Shown: positions 29,629 through 38,622 of the stretch, piece by piece
Layout of the letters: each line of letters starts with the position of its first letter
Position numbering within the stretch: position 1 is the first letter of the stretch
Assembly (NCBI GenBank): GCA_017463155.1
Contig: JAFTPT010000037.1
Coordinates: 1 to 50,881, forward strand
Direction of reading: 5' to 3'
DNA length: 50,881 nt
DNA from: Blautia sp.
Lineage (GTDB): Bacteria > Bacillota > Clostridia > Lachnospirales > Lachnospiraceae
The notes under the pieces: generated by a model
What the model was told of the DNA's origin: nothing
The model's database searches: none
The model's input: the letters and a program-made list of their open reading frames with translations, nothing else
Translations under genes and position numbers: made by a program

Positions 29629-31014
29629 TTATCTCGTCTCTTCCTCATACCTGATCTTCTGCTGCAGCTGTCCGATCCCGGAGACGAAGCCCGCGGACGC
29701 GAGGGACTGGATCGCCGCGCCGTAGGCCGCCTCCTCGCGGCACACAGGCACCAGGAGGGGCATGCGGAAAAGCTCCTCCGCAAGGATCCGGAGCAGGTGG
29801 TTTTTGCGGATGCCGTTGCCCGCGCCGACCAGGAACTCCGCCCTCTTGCCGGTCAGACGGCACATCTCGCGGTACATATCGAGCAGCTCCTCCAGGATCC
29901 CCTGCAGCATGCCGAGGGTCATGGCCCCGGGGTGAAAGTTCTCCACACCGATGCCGGTGATCATGCCCCTCTCACGGGGATGGCTGCGCGTGCCGGCAAA
30001 GGTCGTCCGGATCTTCCAGGCCGCCTCCCGGCCGTAATTATCCATAAAAGCCATGGCCTGCTGTTCCATCGCGTCGTACAGGTCCTCTTCATCTTCATTG
30101 CCGGCGACGTTCCGGTAGAACTCCTCCAGCATGGCGTAGGCCCGTCCGCCGCACAGGCTGGAACCCGCCATCAGGAAGACGCCCTCCGTACAAGGCCGGA
30201 GCTCGATGGCACCCTCGGCATCCACATACCGGTCCGACGTAAAGGAGATCTGGCTGCCCGTCCCGATGTTCAAAAGCACCGTGTCCGTGAGGCTCCGGAC
30301 CGAGCCCAGAACACTTGCCTGGTTGTCGCCGAGAGACGCGCTCACCGGGATCCCGCTGCGCAGGCCTCCCGCCGTGGATCCGATGATCTCGTGGCCCGGA
30401 AGGATCCTGGGCAGCATGGACAGATCCATATCCAGCTCCTCCAGCTCGTCCCGGCAGAAATCCCCGATCTCCAGGTCAAAGCAGCCCCAGCTGGCCGCCA
30501 TGTCCCTGGCGATATACGGATCACGGCGGCCGCAAAGTTTCATGCCGATGTAGTCGCTGATGGTCACCATGCCCGCCGCATCATCCGGCAGCGCACGCTT
30601 CCGCATCAGGTAGTAGTGCGTCGTCAGCCCGTAGCCGGCAGCCGCGCTGCCCGTCAGCTCCTTCAGGATCTCCGCGCAGGTCCGGCCCTCGGAGAGAAGC
30701 TCATTTCCGCAGAGATCCTGCCACGTATAGAGCGGGCTGACCGCGTCTCCCTGCCTGTCTATATACAGCATGCCGTGCATCTGGCCCGTCAGGCCGATGC
30801 TGTCCGGTCGTCCGCATTTGGCCTGGAGATCCGAAAGCCCTTCCAGGACCACCTGCCGGATCTTTTCCGGATCCTGGATCCGGGAAGCGGATGTCCGGCC
30901 CTTCAGGAATGACCTGTGAGGGATCGTCCTGCTGCCGAGCACCTCGCCGCTATGGCCGTCCACCATGACCAGGCTGACCGTGGTCGTTCCGATATCAATA
31001 CCGATCGCTTGCAT
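29629..31014 (-). CDS. FGGY-family carbohydrate kinase (sedoheptulokinase-like)
   Basis: This 461-residue sugar kinase has an N-terminal FGGY domain (AIGIDIGTTTVSLVMVDGHS, GLTGQMHGMLYID) with substrate-side ASLGDNQASVLGS, and a C-terminal domain with LNIGTGSQISF, LVGAGNGIRKN and EEAAYGAAIQ. It transfers phosphate from ATP to a sugar or polyol. Overall length and the GQMHG and GDNQ motifs look most like sedoheptulokinase/xylulokinase proteins, but the substrate is not certain. It is divergent from the YesMN two-component genes, with a long palindrome between, so it may be part of the same sugar regulon. Confidence 0.87.
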   Translation of the reverse strand: MQAIGIDIGTTTVSLVMVDGHSGEVLGSRTIPHRSFLKGRTSASRIQDPEKIRQVVLEGLSDLQAKCGRPDSIGLTGQMHGMLYIDRQGDAVSPLYTWQDLCGNELLSEGRTCAEILKELTGSAAAGYGLTTHYYLMRKRALPDDAAGMVTISDYIGMKLCGRRDPYIARDMAASWGCFDLEIGDFCRDELEELDMDLSMLPRILPGHEIIGSTAGGLRSGIPVSASLGDNQASVLGSVRSLTDTVLLNIGTGSQISFTSDRYVDAEGAIELRPCTEGVFLMAGSSLCGGRAYAMLEEFYRNVAGNEDEEDLYDAMEQQAMAFMDNYGREAAWKIRTTFAGTRSHPRERGMITGIGVENFHPGAMTLGMLQGILEELLDMYREMCRLTGKRAEFLVGAGNGIRKNHLLRILAEELFRMPLLVPVCREEAAYGAAIQSLASAGFVSGIGQLQQKIRYEEETR

Positions 31015-31053
31015 CGTCTGCCTCCTGTATCATCGCCTTTCCTTCTGAAACAA

Positions 31054-31082
31054 AGTATACAATCAACTTGTGCATAAATCAA
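31054..31082 (-). promoter_or_regulatory. Promoter of the FGGY kinase gene
   Basis: On the minus strand, TTGATT (31077-31082) and TATACT (31054-31059) are 17 bases apart, 40 bases before the start codon. The palindrome at 31099-31140 lies just upstream, where an activator would bind. Confidence 0.7.
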
Positions 31083-31098
31083 CAAGCGGATAGTAACG

Positions 31099-31140
31099 GT
31101 ATGTGTCAAGTAAACGTTGGCACGTTTTCTTGGCACATAC
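31099..31140. promoter_or_regulatory. 42-bp near-perfect palindrome, likely operator
   Basis: GTATGTGTCAAG and CTTGGCACATAC (one mismatch) flank AAACG and CGTTT around a central TTGGCA; all arms share one dyad axis. It also holds direct copies of TTGGCAC at 31117-31123 and 31130-31136, with a third, inverted copy at 31193-31199. It lies between the divergent kinase and the YesMN genes. AraC-type regulators often bind direct repeats and LacI-type ones bind palindromes; either could act here. Confidence 0.65.
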
Positions 31141-31274
31141 GCACTTTTTTACACGGTTCCCCTTTCCCGGATTCTATGATATGATGATTACAGTGCCAAA
31201 AGTCTTCTCACACGTCGTACCTGCTGTGGGTGTTCAGGCAGCCTTGTCAACACAATTCCGGAAGTGAGGGCATC

Positions 31275-33137
31275 ATGCATATTCCACGATCCATCAGCCG
31301 CCGTTTTCACAACCAGAATATTGCCGGACGCATCATCATCGTCATCTCCGCCCTGATGATCGTCACGGTGCTGGGCTTTATCGCCAGCCTGTTCGTCGCG
31401 TACCGGTCAAATCTTGCCCGGGAACAGCGCCTTTCCATCGAAAAGGACATGACCATGACCATGGAGAAGCTGGACATGTTTTTTGACATGGTCGAAAGCG
31501 ACTCCGTGTCCGTGCTTGTCAGTGAAGACTGCCAGAAGCTGCTCGCCAGCAGCAGTCCCATCTTCGAAAACGACATCCTTCTCAGGCACCAGCAGTACAA
31601 GATCCTGCGGGATCTGATCAACGGCTACATCGGCCAGAAGGGCATCTATCACACCATCGCCTTCTATGATCTCTACGGCAACTGCTATGTCAGCGAATCC
31701 CTGGAAAAGGATGACAGCAATTTCCGCGCACAGCAGAAGCGCGCCTCTGATTTTCTCTCCTCCTCCCAGGTAAGTCTGGTCACCGGGCTGCACCTGAGCC
31801 CCTGGCGCAAGCAGGGCTCCGGCTATTATGAAAGCTGTATCAGCTATTTTCACAAGATCAACGGGCGGGACAACGGCCGTCTGATCGGCATGATCGAGCT
31901 GGAGATCCCGGTCTCCTCGCTGGTCAACCTGTACCGGACCGTCATGAGCGATACCGTCCGTATCGAATTTTCCTCCGGACAGATGATCATCGTTTCCCCG
32001 GATGGATCCCGCCTGTACCAAAGCCTCGCCCAGGAGGACTGGTATGACGCGGACGCCCTCTCTTCTCTTTCCCCGGGAACCTTATACATGCAGGAAAACC
32101 GAAGTGCCTGGCGCTTCTGCAAGGTATACCCGGATCAGAACTGGCTGATGATCAGCACGGTCCAGAAGGCCGGCTACTGGGCTTCGCTCCGGAATTACGT
32201 GATCGCGCTTCTGTTCCTCAGTGTGTGTCTGCTTCTCGGCGCCATCATCCTGATCCGGTATCTGGTCAACTCCATCACAAGTCCGATCCGCAGCATGACA
32301 CAGACGGTCGTCCGGATCGGACAGGGCGACAGCGAGTCCCGGATCAGCACGGGCGAAGGCGGCGAGATCGGCATTCTGGAAACAGAGATCAACCGCATGC
32401 TCGACCGGATCCAGACGCTGATGGACGAGAACGTCCAGAAGGAGCAGCTGAAACGCGAGGCGGAGATGTCCATGCTGCAGCTGCAGATGACCCCGCATTT
32501 CTTCTATAACATCCTTGAGAGTATTGTCGGCCTCATCTACATGGATGAAAAAAAGACCGCCGTGCAGGCGATCCAGCATCTTTCCGGTTTTTACCGGGGC
32601 GTCCTGAATCATGGCAAAGAGATCATTTCCATCGGCCAGGAGCTGGAGACCGCCCGCAACTATCTCGAGATCATGATGATCTGCCATCCGGGGCTTTTTA
32701 CCTATCAGATCACCTGCTCCGAAAGCGCCCGCAGCTGTGCGGTCTGCAAGCTTTCCCTGCAGCCCATCCTGGAGAATGCTGTCCATCACGGGTTTCAGGA
32801 CATGGAATCCGGCGGCCTGATCGACGTCACGGTCACGGAGCAGGAGGAGCAGATCTTCATCGACGTAAAGGACAACGGCAAAGGCATGGATGATGAGTCC
32901 CGCAAACGTGTCCTCAAGGAGGAAAACAGCGGTTTCCGGATGGAAAGCTTCGGCCTTCGGAACACGGATGACCGCTTCAAGCTGTACTTCGGGCCGGATT
33001 ACGGTGTCCGGATCCTGCGGGCAGACCAGGGCACCTGGATCCGGATCAACCTGCCGCGGGAGTGTCAGCAGATCATGAATTCCCCGGCGGATCCGGTCCC
33101 GGCACAGGTGGAAAAAAGCGATACCGCACGCGAATGA
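31275..33137 (+). CDS. YesM-type sensor histidine kinase
   Basis: This 620-residue membrane kinase has helices at about residues 18-43 and 307-330 enclosing a 260-residue extracellular sensor. A HAMP linker follows (SPIRSMTQTVVRIGQGD), then the His_kinase domain with phospho-acceptor H408 in QMTPHFFYN and the ATPase domain with ENAVHHG, DNGKGM and GFRMESFGLRNTDDRF. The start at 31275 has GAGGG six bases upstream. It pairs with the AraC-type regulator that follows by 29 bases. Such pairs in Clostridia sense extracellular oligosaccharides and control the adjacent CUT1 transporter. Confidence 0.92.
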   Translation: MHIPRSISRRFHNQNIAGRIIIVISALMIVTVLGFIASLFVAYRSNLAREQRLSIEKDMTMTMEKLDMFFDMVESDSVSVLVSEDCQKLLASSSPIFENDILLRHQQYKILRDLINGYIGQKGIYHTIAFYDLYGNCYVSESLEKDDSNFRAQQKRASDFLSSSQVSLVTGLHLSPWRKQGSGYYESCISYFHKINGRDNGRLIGMIELEIPVSSLVNLYRTVMSDTVRIEFSSGQMIIVSPDGSRLYQSLAQEDWYDADALSSLSPGTLYMQENRSAWRFCKVYPDQNWLMISTVQKAGYWASLRNYVIALLFLSVCLLLGAIILIRYLVNSITSPIRSMTQTVVRIGQGDSESRISTGEGGEIGILETEINRMLDRIQTLMDENVQKEQLKREAEMSMLQLQMTPHFFYNILESIVGLIYMDEKKTAVQAIQHLSGFYRGVLNHGKEIISIGQELETARNYLEIMMICHPGLFTYQITCSESARSCAVCKLSLQPILENAVHHGFQDMESGGLIDVTVTEQEEQIFIDVKDNGKGMDDESRKRVLKEENSGFRMESFGLRNTDDRFKLYFGPDYGVRILRADQGTWIRINLPRECQQIMNSPADPVPAQVEKSDTARE

Positions 33138-33166
33138 CCCCGCACGAATGGTTGGAGGTGACATAC

Positions 33167-34807
33167 ATGTACCGCGTTATCATCGTTGATGATGAAATGC
33201 TGATCCGTAAAAGGATCTGCCTTGGCTTTGACTGGAATGAACTCGGATATGAGATCGCGGATGACGTGGGCGACGGACAGAAGGCGCTTTCCATGATGCT
33301 TACGAACGCCTATGATCTGGCGATCGTGGACATTGCCATGCCCGGTATGAACGGGATCGAGCTGGTCAGAAAGCTCCGGGAAGCACACAGCTCCCTGCGC
33401 GTGATCTTCCTGACCGGCCACAGCGATTTTGCCTATGCAAAAGAAGCCATCCGCTACGGCGTTTATTCCTATATCCTGAAGCCGATCAACGAGGAAGAGT
33501 TTGTCCAGACCCTTACCGAGCTGCGCAGCGAGCTTAACAGGGAACAGAGGGCAAACCGTCTTCAGGATACCATGGCGCGGGACCAGGCCGAGGTCCGGCT
33601 GTTTATGGAGTTCCGTTTCTTCAGTGACCTGCTGAACGGAACGGCCACGGAAAGCCAGCTTCTCGAATCGAAGGAAAAAGCGGCTTCCATGGGGCTCTCC
33701 GCGGACCTGCCCTACTTTCTGCTGGTCTTTCGTTCTCCCGAAATGGCAAAGGAGGATCCCCATGACCTCTATACGCACTACCAGGAGCTGGTAGGCGCCG
33801 CGCTTACGATCTTTTCCGGGCAGAGCCTGTCCCTCTTTTTCCACCTTCTCGACCAGTGCTATGTCCTGTTTCTCAATCCGGATCCGGGGAGCTGTACCGA
33901 TGATCCGGAAACATGTGCGGGCATCCTGCGGGAGCAGGCTTCCCGGTTTATCGCTTTTCTGGACAGTCTCTTCCATACGGAGCACCGGTGCGGGATCAGC
34001 GGCTTCAAGACGTCCTTTTCCCACTTCGCAAAGGCCTACCAGGAAGCCCAGAGTGCCCTCAGCAACGTGATCATCTACGGAAACACGGTGATCCACTGGA
34101 ATGATCTTACGTCCGCCGGACGGCAGCCCTACCAGATCTCTGCCGGCGAGCTCCGGACATTCCGGAACCATCTCGTGGAGAACGAGCCGGACGGCTGCCG
34201 GCAGCTCCTGGAGCAGGTCTTCTCGGAGATGGCGGAGCAGGGCTGTACCTATGAGGACATCCTGATGAACGTCAACCGGCTGATCCTGTCCATGTCCGAC
34301 ACCTGCTCGCTGTTCGGCTTTGAATTCCGCTGGATCATGGAATGCTCCGGCGTCAATGTCGCCTTTGAGCGGATGAATTCCGTGGAAGAGATGAAAGACT
34401 GGCTCTTCGGTCTTTCCGAGAAGATCATCAACAGCCGCACTTACCGCGATGAAAAAAAGAAGGACATCCCGCTGGTGGCCCAGAGCTGCCAGTACCTGCA
34501 GCAGCACAGCAACGACAACCAGCTCACCCAGGCGTCGGTGGCGGAAGCCCTGGGCGTGACCGCCGCCTACCTGAGCGCCCTGTTCAAAAAATCCATGGGC
34601 GTCTCCATGATGAATTACCTGACCATGCTCCGGCTCGAGAACGCCCGAACGCTCCTGCTGGAGCAGAAAGAGCTTCCTCTCCGCGTCATCGCGGAGCAGG
34701 TCGGCTACAGTGATGAATTCTATTTCAGCCGCAGTTTCAAAAAATATTATGGCGTATCGCCCTCCCGGATCCGGAAGGATACGGAGATCACCGGCCCTGC
34801 CAGCTAG
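33167..34807 (+). CDS. YesN-type AraC-family response regulator
   Basis: This 546-residue regulator has an N-terminal receiver domain with phospho-acceptor D55 (AIVDIAMPGMNG), acidic D8-D9 and K105 (YILKPI). A middle region of about 300 residues has no recognised motif, and the C-terminal AraC HTH pair (about 445-540) contains TQASVAEALGVTAAYLSALF and VIAEQVGYSDEFYFSRSFKK. GGAGGTGA lies before the ATG at 33167. It should activate the transport and catabolic genes downstream, and perhaps the divergent kinase, through the repeats at 31117-31199. Confidence 0.93.
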   Translation: MYRVIIVDDEMLIRKRICLGFDWNELGYEIADDVGDGQKALSMMLTNAYDLAIVDIAMPGMNGIELVRKLREAHSSLRVIFLTGHSDFAYAKEAIRYGVYSYILKPINEEEFVQTLTELRSELNREQRANRLQDTMARDQAEVRLFMEFRFFSDLLNGTATESQLLESKEKAASMGLSADLPYFLLVFRSPEMAKEDPHDLYTHYQELVGAALTIFSGQSLSLFFHLLDQCYVLFLNPDPGSCTDDPETCAGILREQASRFIAFLDSLFHTEHRCGISGFKTSFSHFAKAYQEAQSALSNVIIYGNTVIHWNDLTSAGRQPYQISAGELRTFRNHLVENEPDGCRQLLEQVFSEMAEQGCTYEDILMNVNRLILSMSDTCSLFGFEFRWIMECSGVNVAFERMNSVEEMKDWLFGLSEKIINSRTYRDEKKKDIPLVAQSCQYLQQHSNDNQLTQASVAEALGVTAAYLSALFKKSMGVSMMNYLTMLRLENARTLLLEQKELPLRVIAEQVGYSDEFYFSRSFKKYYGVSPSRIRKDTEITGPAS

Positions 34808-34819
34808 GCAGGGCTTTTT
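34794..34819 (+). terminator. Terminator after the response regulator
   Basis: GCCCTGCC/GGCAGGGC with a 5-base loop is followed by TTTTTC. The regulator's stop codon lies inside the hairpin. It insulates the regulator genes from the transporter operon. Confidence 0.8.
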
Positions 34820-34915
34820 CTATCTGCGGGACCTAAAATATTTACAAAGCCATCAAAAATGAATCCATGGAATTCCGGCGTCCGGAAATGTACAGTAAAA
34901 CCATGATGTTACCCG

Positions 34916-34937
34916 GCCGCGGGATCCCGCCCGCGGC
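34916..34937 (+). promoter_or_regulatory. GC-rich leader hairpin before binding protein gene
   Basis: GCCGCGGG/CCCGCGGC with a 6-base loop lies 25 bases before the start codon and is followed by TTCTCTC. It may attenuate or protect the transcript. No clear promoter is visible between 34820 and 34915. Confidence 0.4.
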
Positions 34938-34962
34938 TTCTCTCAAGAAAGGAGTTATGAAT

Positions 34963-36276
34963 ATGAAGAGAGCATTCGCAATCATCCTTTCCGCTGCCAT
35001 GGCAGTCGGCGCCGTCGCCGGATTTACCGTAACGGCACAGGCAGAAGAAAAAGTCACCGTCCGTATCCTTACCAGATACAGCAACCCGGACAACGCCCGT
35101 GAGAAATATTTCATGGACAAGGTCGCACAGTTCCAGGAAGAGAATCCGGACATCGACCTTCAGGACGTCTCCATCTCCGATGAAGAGTCCCACGACACCC
35201 TGTTCAAGACTTCCGTAGCCGCCAGCGATCCGATCGAAGTCTTCAACTTCCTCGGCTATGCTGCCAACCTTGACTATGTACAGAACGGCGTCATCACCGA
35301 CATCTCCGGCGAGCTCGAGGCCGATCCGGAATGGGGCGCGAGCTACATCGACGCACTGTTCGCACCTGTCGACTACTCCGCCTTCGGCGTGGACGGCATC
35401 TATGGCATGCCCACTCCTCCCTACGGTGTGTGCTGCTTCTACAACGCCAAGATCTTCGAGGAGCTCGGCATCGAGATGCCCGAGTCCTGGGAAGCGATCG
35501 AGGCAGCCGCTCCGGCCATCATCGAGGCGGGCTATATCCCGATGGCCTTCGGCGCGAAGGACAACTACCGTGCAGGTCATTTCCTGACCGCTCTTTCCAT
35601 GAAGATGTACGGCTCCGATCTCAATAACGCCCTGATCTCCGGCGAAAAGAAATGGAACGATCCGGAAATGCTGGGCCTGGTGCAGCAGATGCAGGATTGG
35701 TACGAAGCAGGTCTCTTCGGCGACAACAACCTGGCCTATGACGCCAACGGCGAGCTGGCCAAGCTGGAAGGCGAAGAAGCCGCGATCATCTTCAGCGGTT
35801 CCTGGAACATCGGCACCATCAACGGCGCTTCCAATATCTCCGACATCGTCTGCAAGGGCTTCCCGTACTTCGAGTCCAAGCCCGAGTTCAAGGATGCCTG
35901 GATGGGCGGCCCGGACGACTTCATGTCCATGAGCTCCCAGCCCGGAGATCCCGACTACGACGCGACTCTGCGTGTCCTGAAGTTCTTCACCTCCGATGAT
36001 TACTATCTCGGCCTTTATGAGGCCCTTGGCGGCGCAGGCACCTATCCGATCAACTTTGAAAAGACCATCGAAGCAGATGCTCTGACCACCGAATTCAACG
36101 ACTACTACTCCGTCGCTACCGATATGATCGGTGAGATCGAGCAGTTCTCCCCGATGACCTCCCTGATGGATCTGGTCCGGACCGAAGTCACCACCATCTT
36201 CTCCGGAGATTCCGCCGAGGACATCGTAAACCGCATTCAGGATGAGGTCGACTACTACAACGACAGCAATGCCTGA
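34963..36276 (+). CDS. CUT1 ABC transporter substrate-binding protein
   Basis: This 437-residue family 1 solute-binding protein is made for a sugar or oligosaccharide. A signal peptide (MKRAFAIILSAAMAVGAVAG) leads to a likely cleavage at AQA-EE; the position where a lipobox cysteine would stand reads VAGF, so it is not a normal lipoprotein. The fold is marked by VRILTRYSNPDNAREKYF, FNFLGYAANL, IYGMPTPPYGVCCFYNAKIF and AAIIFSGSWNIG. The second ATG (34963) is better spaced from AAAGGAG than the one at 34957. The two permease genes follow after a hairpin; no ATPase gene is present. Confidence 0.92.
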   Translation: MKRAFAIILSAAMAVGAVAGFTVTAQAEEKVTVRILTRYSNPDNAREKYFMDKVAQFQEENPDIDLQDVSISDEESHDTLFKTSVAASDPIEVFNFLGYAANLDYVQNGVITDISGELEADPEWGASYIDALFAPVDYSAFGVDGIYGMPTPPYGVCCFYNAKIFEELGIEMPESWEAIEAAAPAIIEAGYIPMAFGAKDNYRAGHFLTALSMKMYGSDLNNALISGEKKWNDPEMLGLVQQMQDWYEAGLFGDNNLAYDANGELAKLEGEEAAIIFSGSWNIGTINGASNISDIVCKGFPYFESKPEFKDAWMGGPDDFMSMSSQPGDPDYDATLRVLKFFTSDDYYLGLYEALGGAGTYPINFEKTIEADALTTEFNDYYSVATDMIGEIEQFSPMTSLMDLVRTEVTTIFSGDSAEDIVNRIQDEVDYYNDSNA

Positions 36277-36322
36277 TCCGCACACATGTAAATAACAGGC
36301 GCCTGATTCCTAATGACAGGCA

Positions 36323-36355
36323 GGAACAGCGAGGGTCCTCCTCGCTGTTCCTTTT
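36323..36355 (+). terminator. Intra-operon terminator between binding protein and permease
   Basis: The perfect 12-bp stem GGAACAGCGAGG with a 5-base loop is followed by TTTTC. Partial termination here would make far more binding protein than permease, a common arrangement in sugar ABC operons. Confidence 0.75.
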
Positions 36356-36405
36356 CAGAAGCAACGCACAGGCATCAACTGTTCTTACCAAAGAAAGGAG
36401 CCGCT

Positions 36406-37296
36406 ATGTTTGGTGTCATGAGCAAACGGAAAAAGTTCGAGGCCCTGCTGGTCAGCCTCCCTGCTTTTCTCCTGTACTCCTTCGTCTTTATCTATCCGAT
36501 GATCACCGTATTCCGGCTGGCATTTTTCAAATGGAACGGTATCCCCAGCTCACCCATGCAGTATGTCGGGTTCCGTAATTTCATCGCCGTCTTCAATGAC
36601 CGCAAATTCATGATCGCCCTCCGGAACGTGGGGATCTTCATCCTGTCCGGTGTATTCCTGATCATGCCGGTCGCCCTGTTCCTCGCGACCGTCATCCAGT
36701 CAAAGATCCGTGTCAAACGGTTCTTCCGGACCAGCTACTTCATGCCGCAGGTCATCAGCCGGACGGCCATCGCCCTGATGTGGTATTTCCTTCTGTATCC
36801 GGAAGGCGGCCCCCTGGCGACACTGTTCCAGAGCATCGGCCTCGGCCACATCGACGTCAACTTCCTTGGCAGCCAGAAATACGCGATCTACGCGATCACC
36901 GTCATCAATGCCTGGACCTACGCCGGCTTCAACATGCTGATCTTCTCGGCGGGACTCACGTCCATCCCGAATGAGATCCTCGAAGCAGCGGAGGTGGACG
37001 GGGCCTCGGGCTTCAAGAGGTTCCGCTACATCACGGTCCCCATGCTGAAGAGCAGTTTTCAGATCTTTATCCTGAACGCCGTGGTCGGTTCCATCACCAC
37101 CTTTGAGATGGTCTACGTCACCACCGGCGGCGGGCCCGGCAGCGCCTCCGAGGTCTTCGGTACATTGCTGTACAAGAACGCGTTTACATACAATAACTAC
37201 GGTTACTCGAACGCCATGGGCGCATTCCTGATCGTCGCCTCCTTCGTGGCAAGTATCCTCCTTCGGAAAATGTTTGCCTACAGCGACAGAAAGTAG
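36406..37296 (+). CDS. CUT1 sugar ABC transporter permease, UgpA/LacF type
   Basis: This 296-residue inner-membrane permease has six predicted helices. The conserved EAA loop that contacts the ATPase reads EILEAAEVDGASGFKRFRYI. The first helix follows KRKKFEALLVS. The start at 36406 has AAAGGAG five bases upstream. It forms a heterodimer with the next gene product. As is usual in Firmicutes, a shared ATPase (MsmX type) encoded elsewhere must power it. Confidence 0.93.
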   Translation: MFGVMSKRKKFEALLVSLPAFLLYSFVFIYPMITVFRLAFFKWNGIPSSPMQYVGFRNFIAVFNDRKFMIALRNVGIFILSGVFLIMPVALFLATVIQSKIRVKRFFRTSYFMPQVISRTAIALMWYFLLYPEGGPLATLFQSIGLGHIDVNFLGSQKYAIYAITVINAWTYAGFNMLIFSAGLTSIPNEILEAAEVDGASGFKRFRYITVPMLKSSFQIFILNAVVGSITTFEMVYVTTGGGPGSASEVFGTLLYKNAFTYNNYGYSNAMGAFLIVASFVASILLRKMFAYSDRK

Positions 37297-37304
37297 GTGC
37301 TGAG

Positions 37305-38132
37305 ATGAAAAAAATACGCATACGCTCCATCATTTTTGTCCTGTTTGCGATCCTGTTCGCAGCGATCTTCATCTACCCGATCTACTTTACGGTGGTCTCG
37401 TCCTTCAAGAACAACAATGAGATCTGGAATACCATGTTCTCTCTTCCGTCAAAGATCGAGTGGTCCAACTACACCTCCGCCATCCAGGATGTCAAGATCC
37501 TGAAGGCGGTCCTGAATTCCTTCATCTTCTCCCTGGGCGCGAGCTTTGTGGTGGTCATCGTAGTGACCATGGCCGCCTACGTATGTGCCCGGAACATCCT
37601 GAAGGTCAGCAAGTTCCTGAAAACCTACTACCTGCTCGGCATGATGGTCCCGCCCTACGCGATGCTGATCCCGGTGGTGACCATGTTCACGAGGCTCGGC
37701 TTCCGCGACAAGTACTGGCCCATGATCCTTCTGTACGCGGCGATCAACTTCCCCATGAGCTTTTACCTGATCTCCAGCTACATCGAGGGGATCAGCCAGG
37801 ATCTGGATGAGGTGGCGCTGCTGGACGGCTGCGACCTGTTCACGCTGATCTTCCGGATCATCTTCCCGATCGCCCGTCCGGGCATCTTTACAGGCGCGAT
37901 CATCACCTTCCTCGCGGTCTACAACGAGCTGATCTTTGCCAACACACTGCTGACCAACCAGGCGATGAAGACCATCTCCGTCCGGCTGCTTGGCCTGCAG
38001 GGTGAACGTTTTACCAGCTACGGTCCCATGTTCGCATCCATCGTGCTCTCCGTCGTCCCCATCCTGATCGTCTACCTGATCTTCCAGGACCGGGTCGAGG
38101 GCGGTATCGCCGAAGGCGCGGTCAAGGGCTGA
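37305..38132 (+). CDS. CUT1 sugar ABC transporter permease, MalG type
   Basis: This 275-residue permease has six helices, beginning IRSIIFVLFAILFAAIFIYP. The EAA loop appears as DLDEVALLDGCDLFTLIFRI, followed by the typical IIFPIARPGIFTGAIITF. It lies eight bases after the first permease gene. It completes the membrane channel of the importer. Confidence 0.93.
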   Translation: MKKIRIRSIIFVLFAILFAAIFIYPIYFTVVSSFKNNNEIWNTMFSLPSKIEWSNYTSAIQDVKILKAVLNSFIFSLGASFVVVIVVTMAAYVCARNILKVSKFLKTYYLLGMMVPPYAMLIPVVTMFTRLGFRDKYWPMILLYAAINFPMSFYLISSYIEGISQDLDEVALLDGCDLFTLIFRIIFPIARPGIFTGAIITFLAVYNELIFANTLLTNQAMKTISVRLLGLQGERFTSYGPMFASIVLSVVPILIVYLIFQDRVEGGIAEGAVKG

Positions 38133-38144
38133 TGTCAGCGTACG

Positions 38145-38162
38145 AAGCCCCGGCCGGGGCTT
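38145..38162 (+). terminator. Short hairpin between permease and catabolic genes
   Basis: AAGCCCC/GGGGCTT with a 4-base GGCC loop is followed by TTC. It is a probable weak attenuator or mRNA-stabilising hairpin rather than a full stop. Confidence 0.45.
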
Positions 38163-38184
38163 TCGTCACAGAAAGGAGTCTCTC

Positions 38185-38592
38185 ATGGTCAATATCAAAG
38201 CACTGCAGCACATCGGGATCATCGTCCCGGACGTACAGAAATCCGCCGAATGGTATATCGAAAGATCCGGCTTCGTCAAGGAAGGCGACTTCTGGGCGGA
38301 CGGAAGCCACGCCATCTTTGTCAGAAATCCCGCGTCCAACGTCCTGTTCGAGCTGATCCAGCGTCCGCCGGGAAGCGAGGAAGCCCTGGAGGCGGAGCGA
38401 AGCGGCGGTCACATCGACCACGTCGCCTACGAGGTGGCCGATCTTCCGCTGGAATTCGAGCACGCCAAAGAGGCCGGGATGGATATCATCGAAGGGATCT
38501 GTGACGTACCCACCTTCTGGGACAACGGATTCCAGTATTTCCTGGTCCACAGCGCAGGCCGGGAAAAGATCGAATATTGCTGGGTTTTATAA
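38185..38592 (+). CDS. VOC-superfamily (glyoxalase-like) protein
   Basis: This 135-residue protein has two paired beta-alpha-beta-beta-beta modules of the vicinal oxygen chelate fold. Likely metal ligands are His in LQHIGI, Glu in LFELIQ, His in HIDHVAYEV and Glu in KIEYCW. Such enzymes catalyse isomerase, epimerase or lyase reactions on oxo compounds. Sitting within a sugar operon, it more likely acts on a sugar-derived intermediate than on methylglyoxal, but this is inference. AAAGGAG precedes the ATG. Confidence 0.85.
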   Translation: MVNIKALQHIGIIVPDVQKSAEWYIERSGFVKEGDFWADGSHAIFVRNPASNVLFELIQRPPGSEEALEAERSGGHIDHVAYEVADLPLEFEHAKEAGMDIIEGICDVPTFWDNGFQYFLVHSAGREKIEYCWVL

Positions 38593-38622
38593 TTCGAGCT
38601 ATAATAAAAGGAGGTCCGAACC

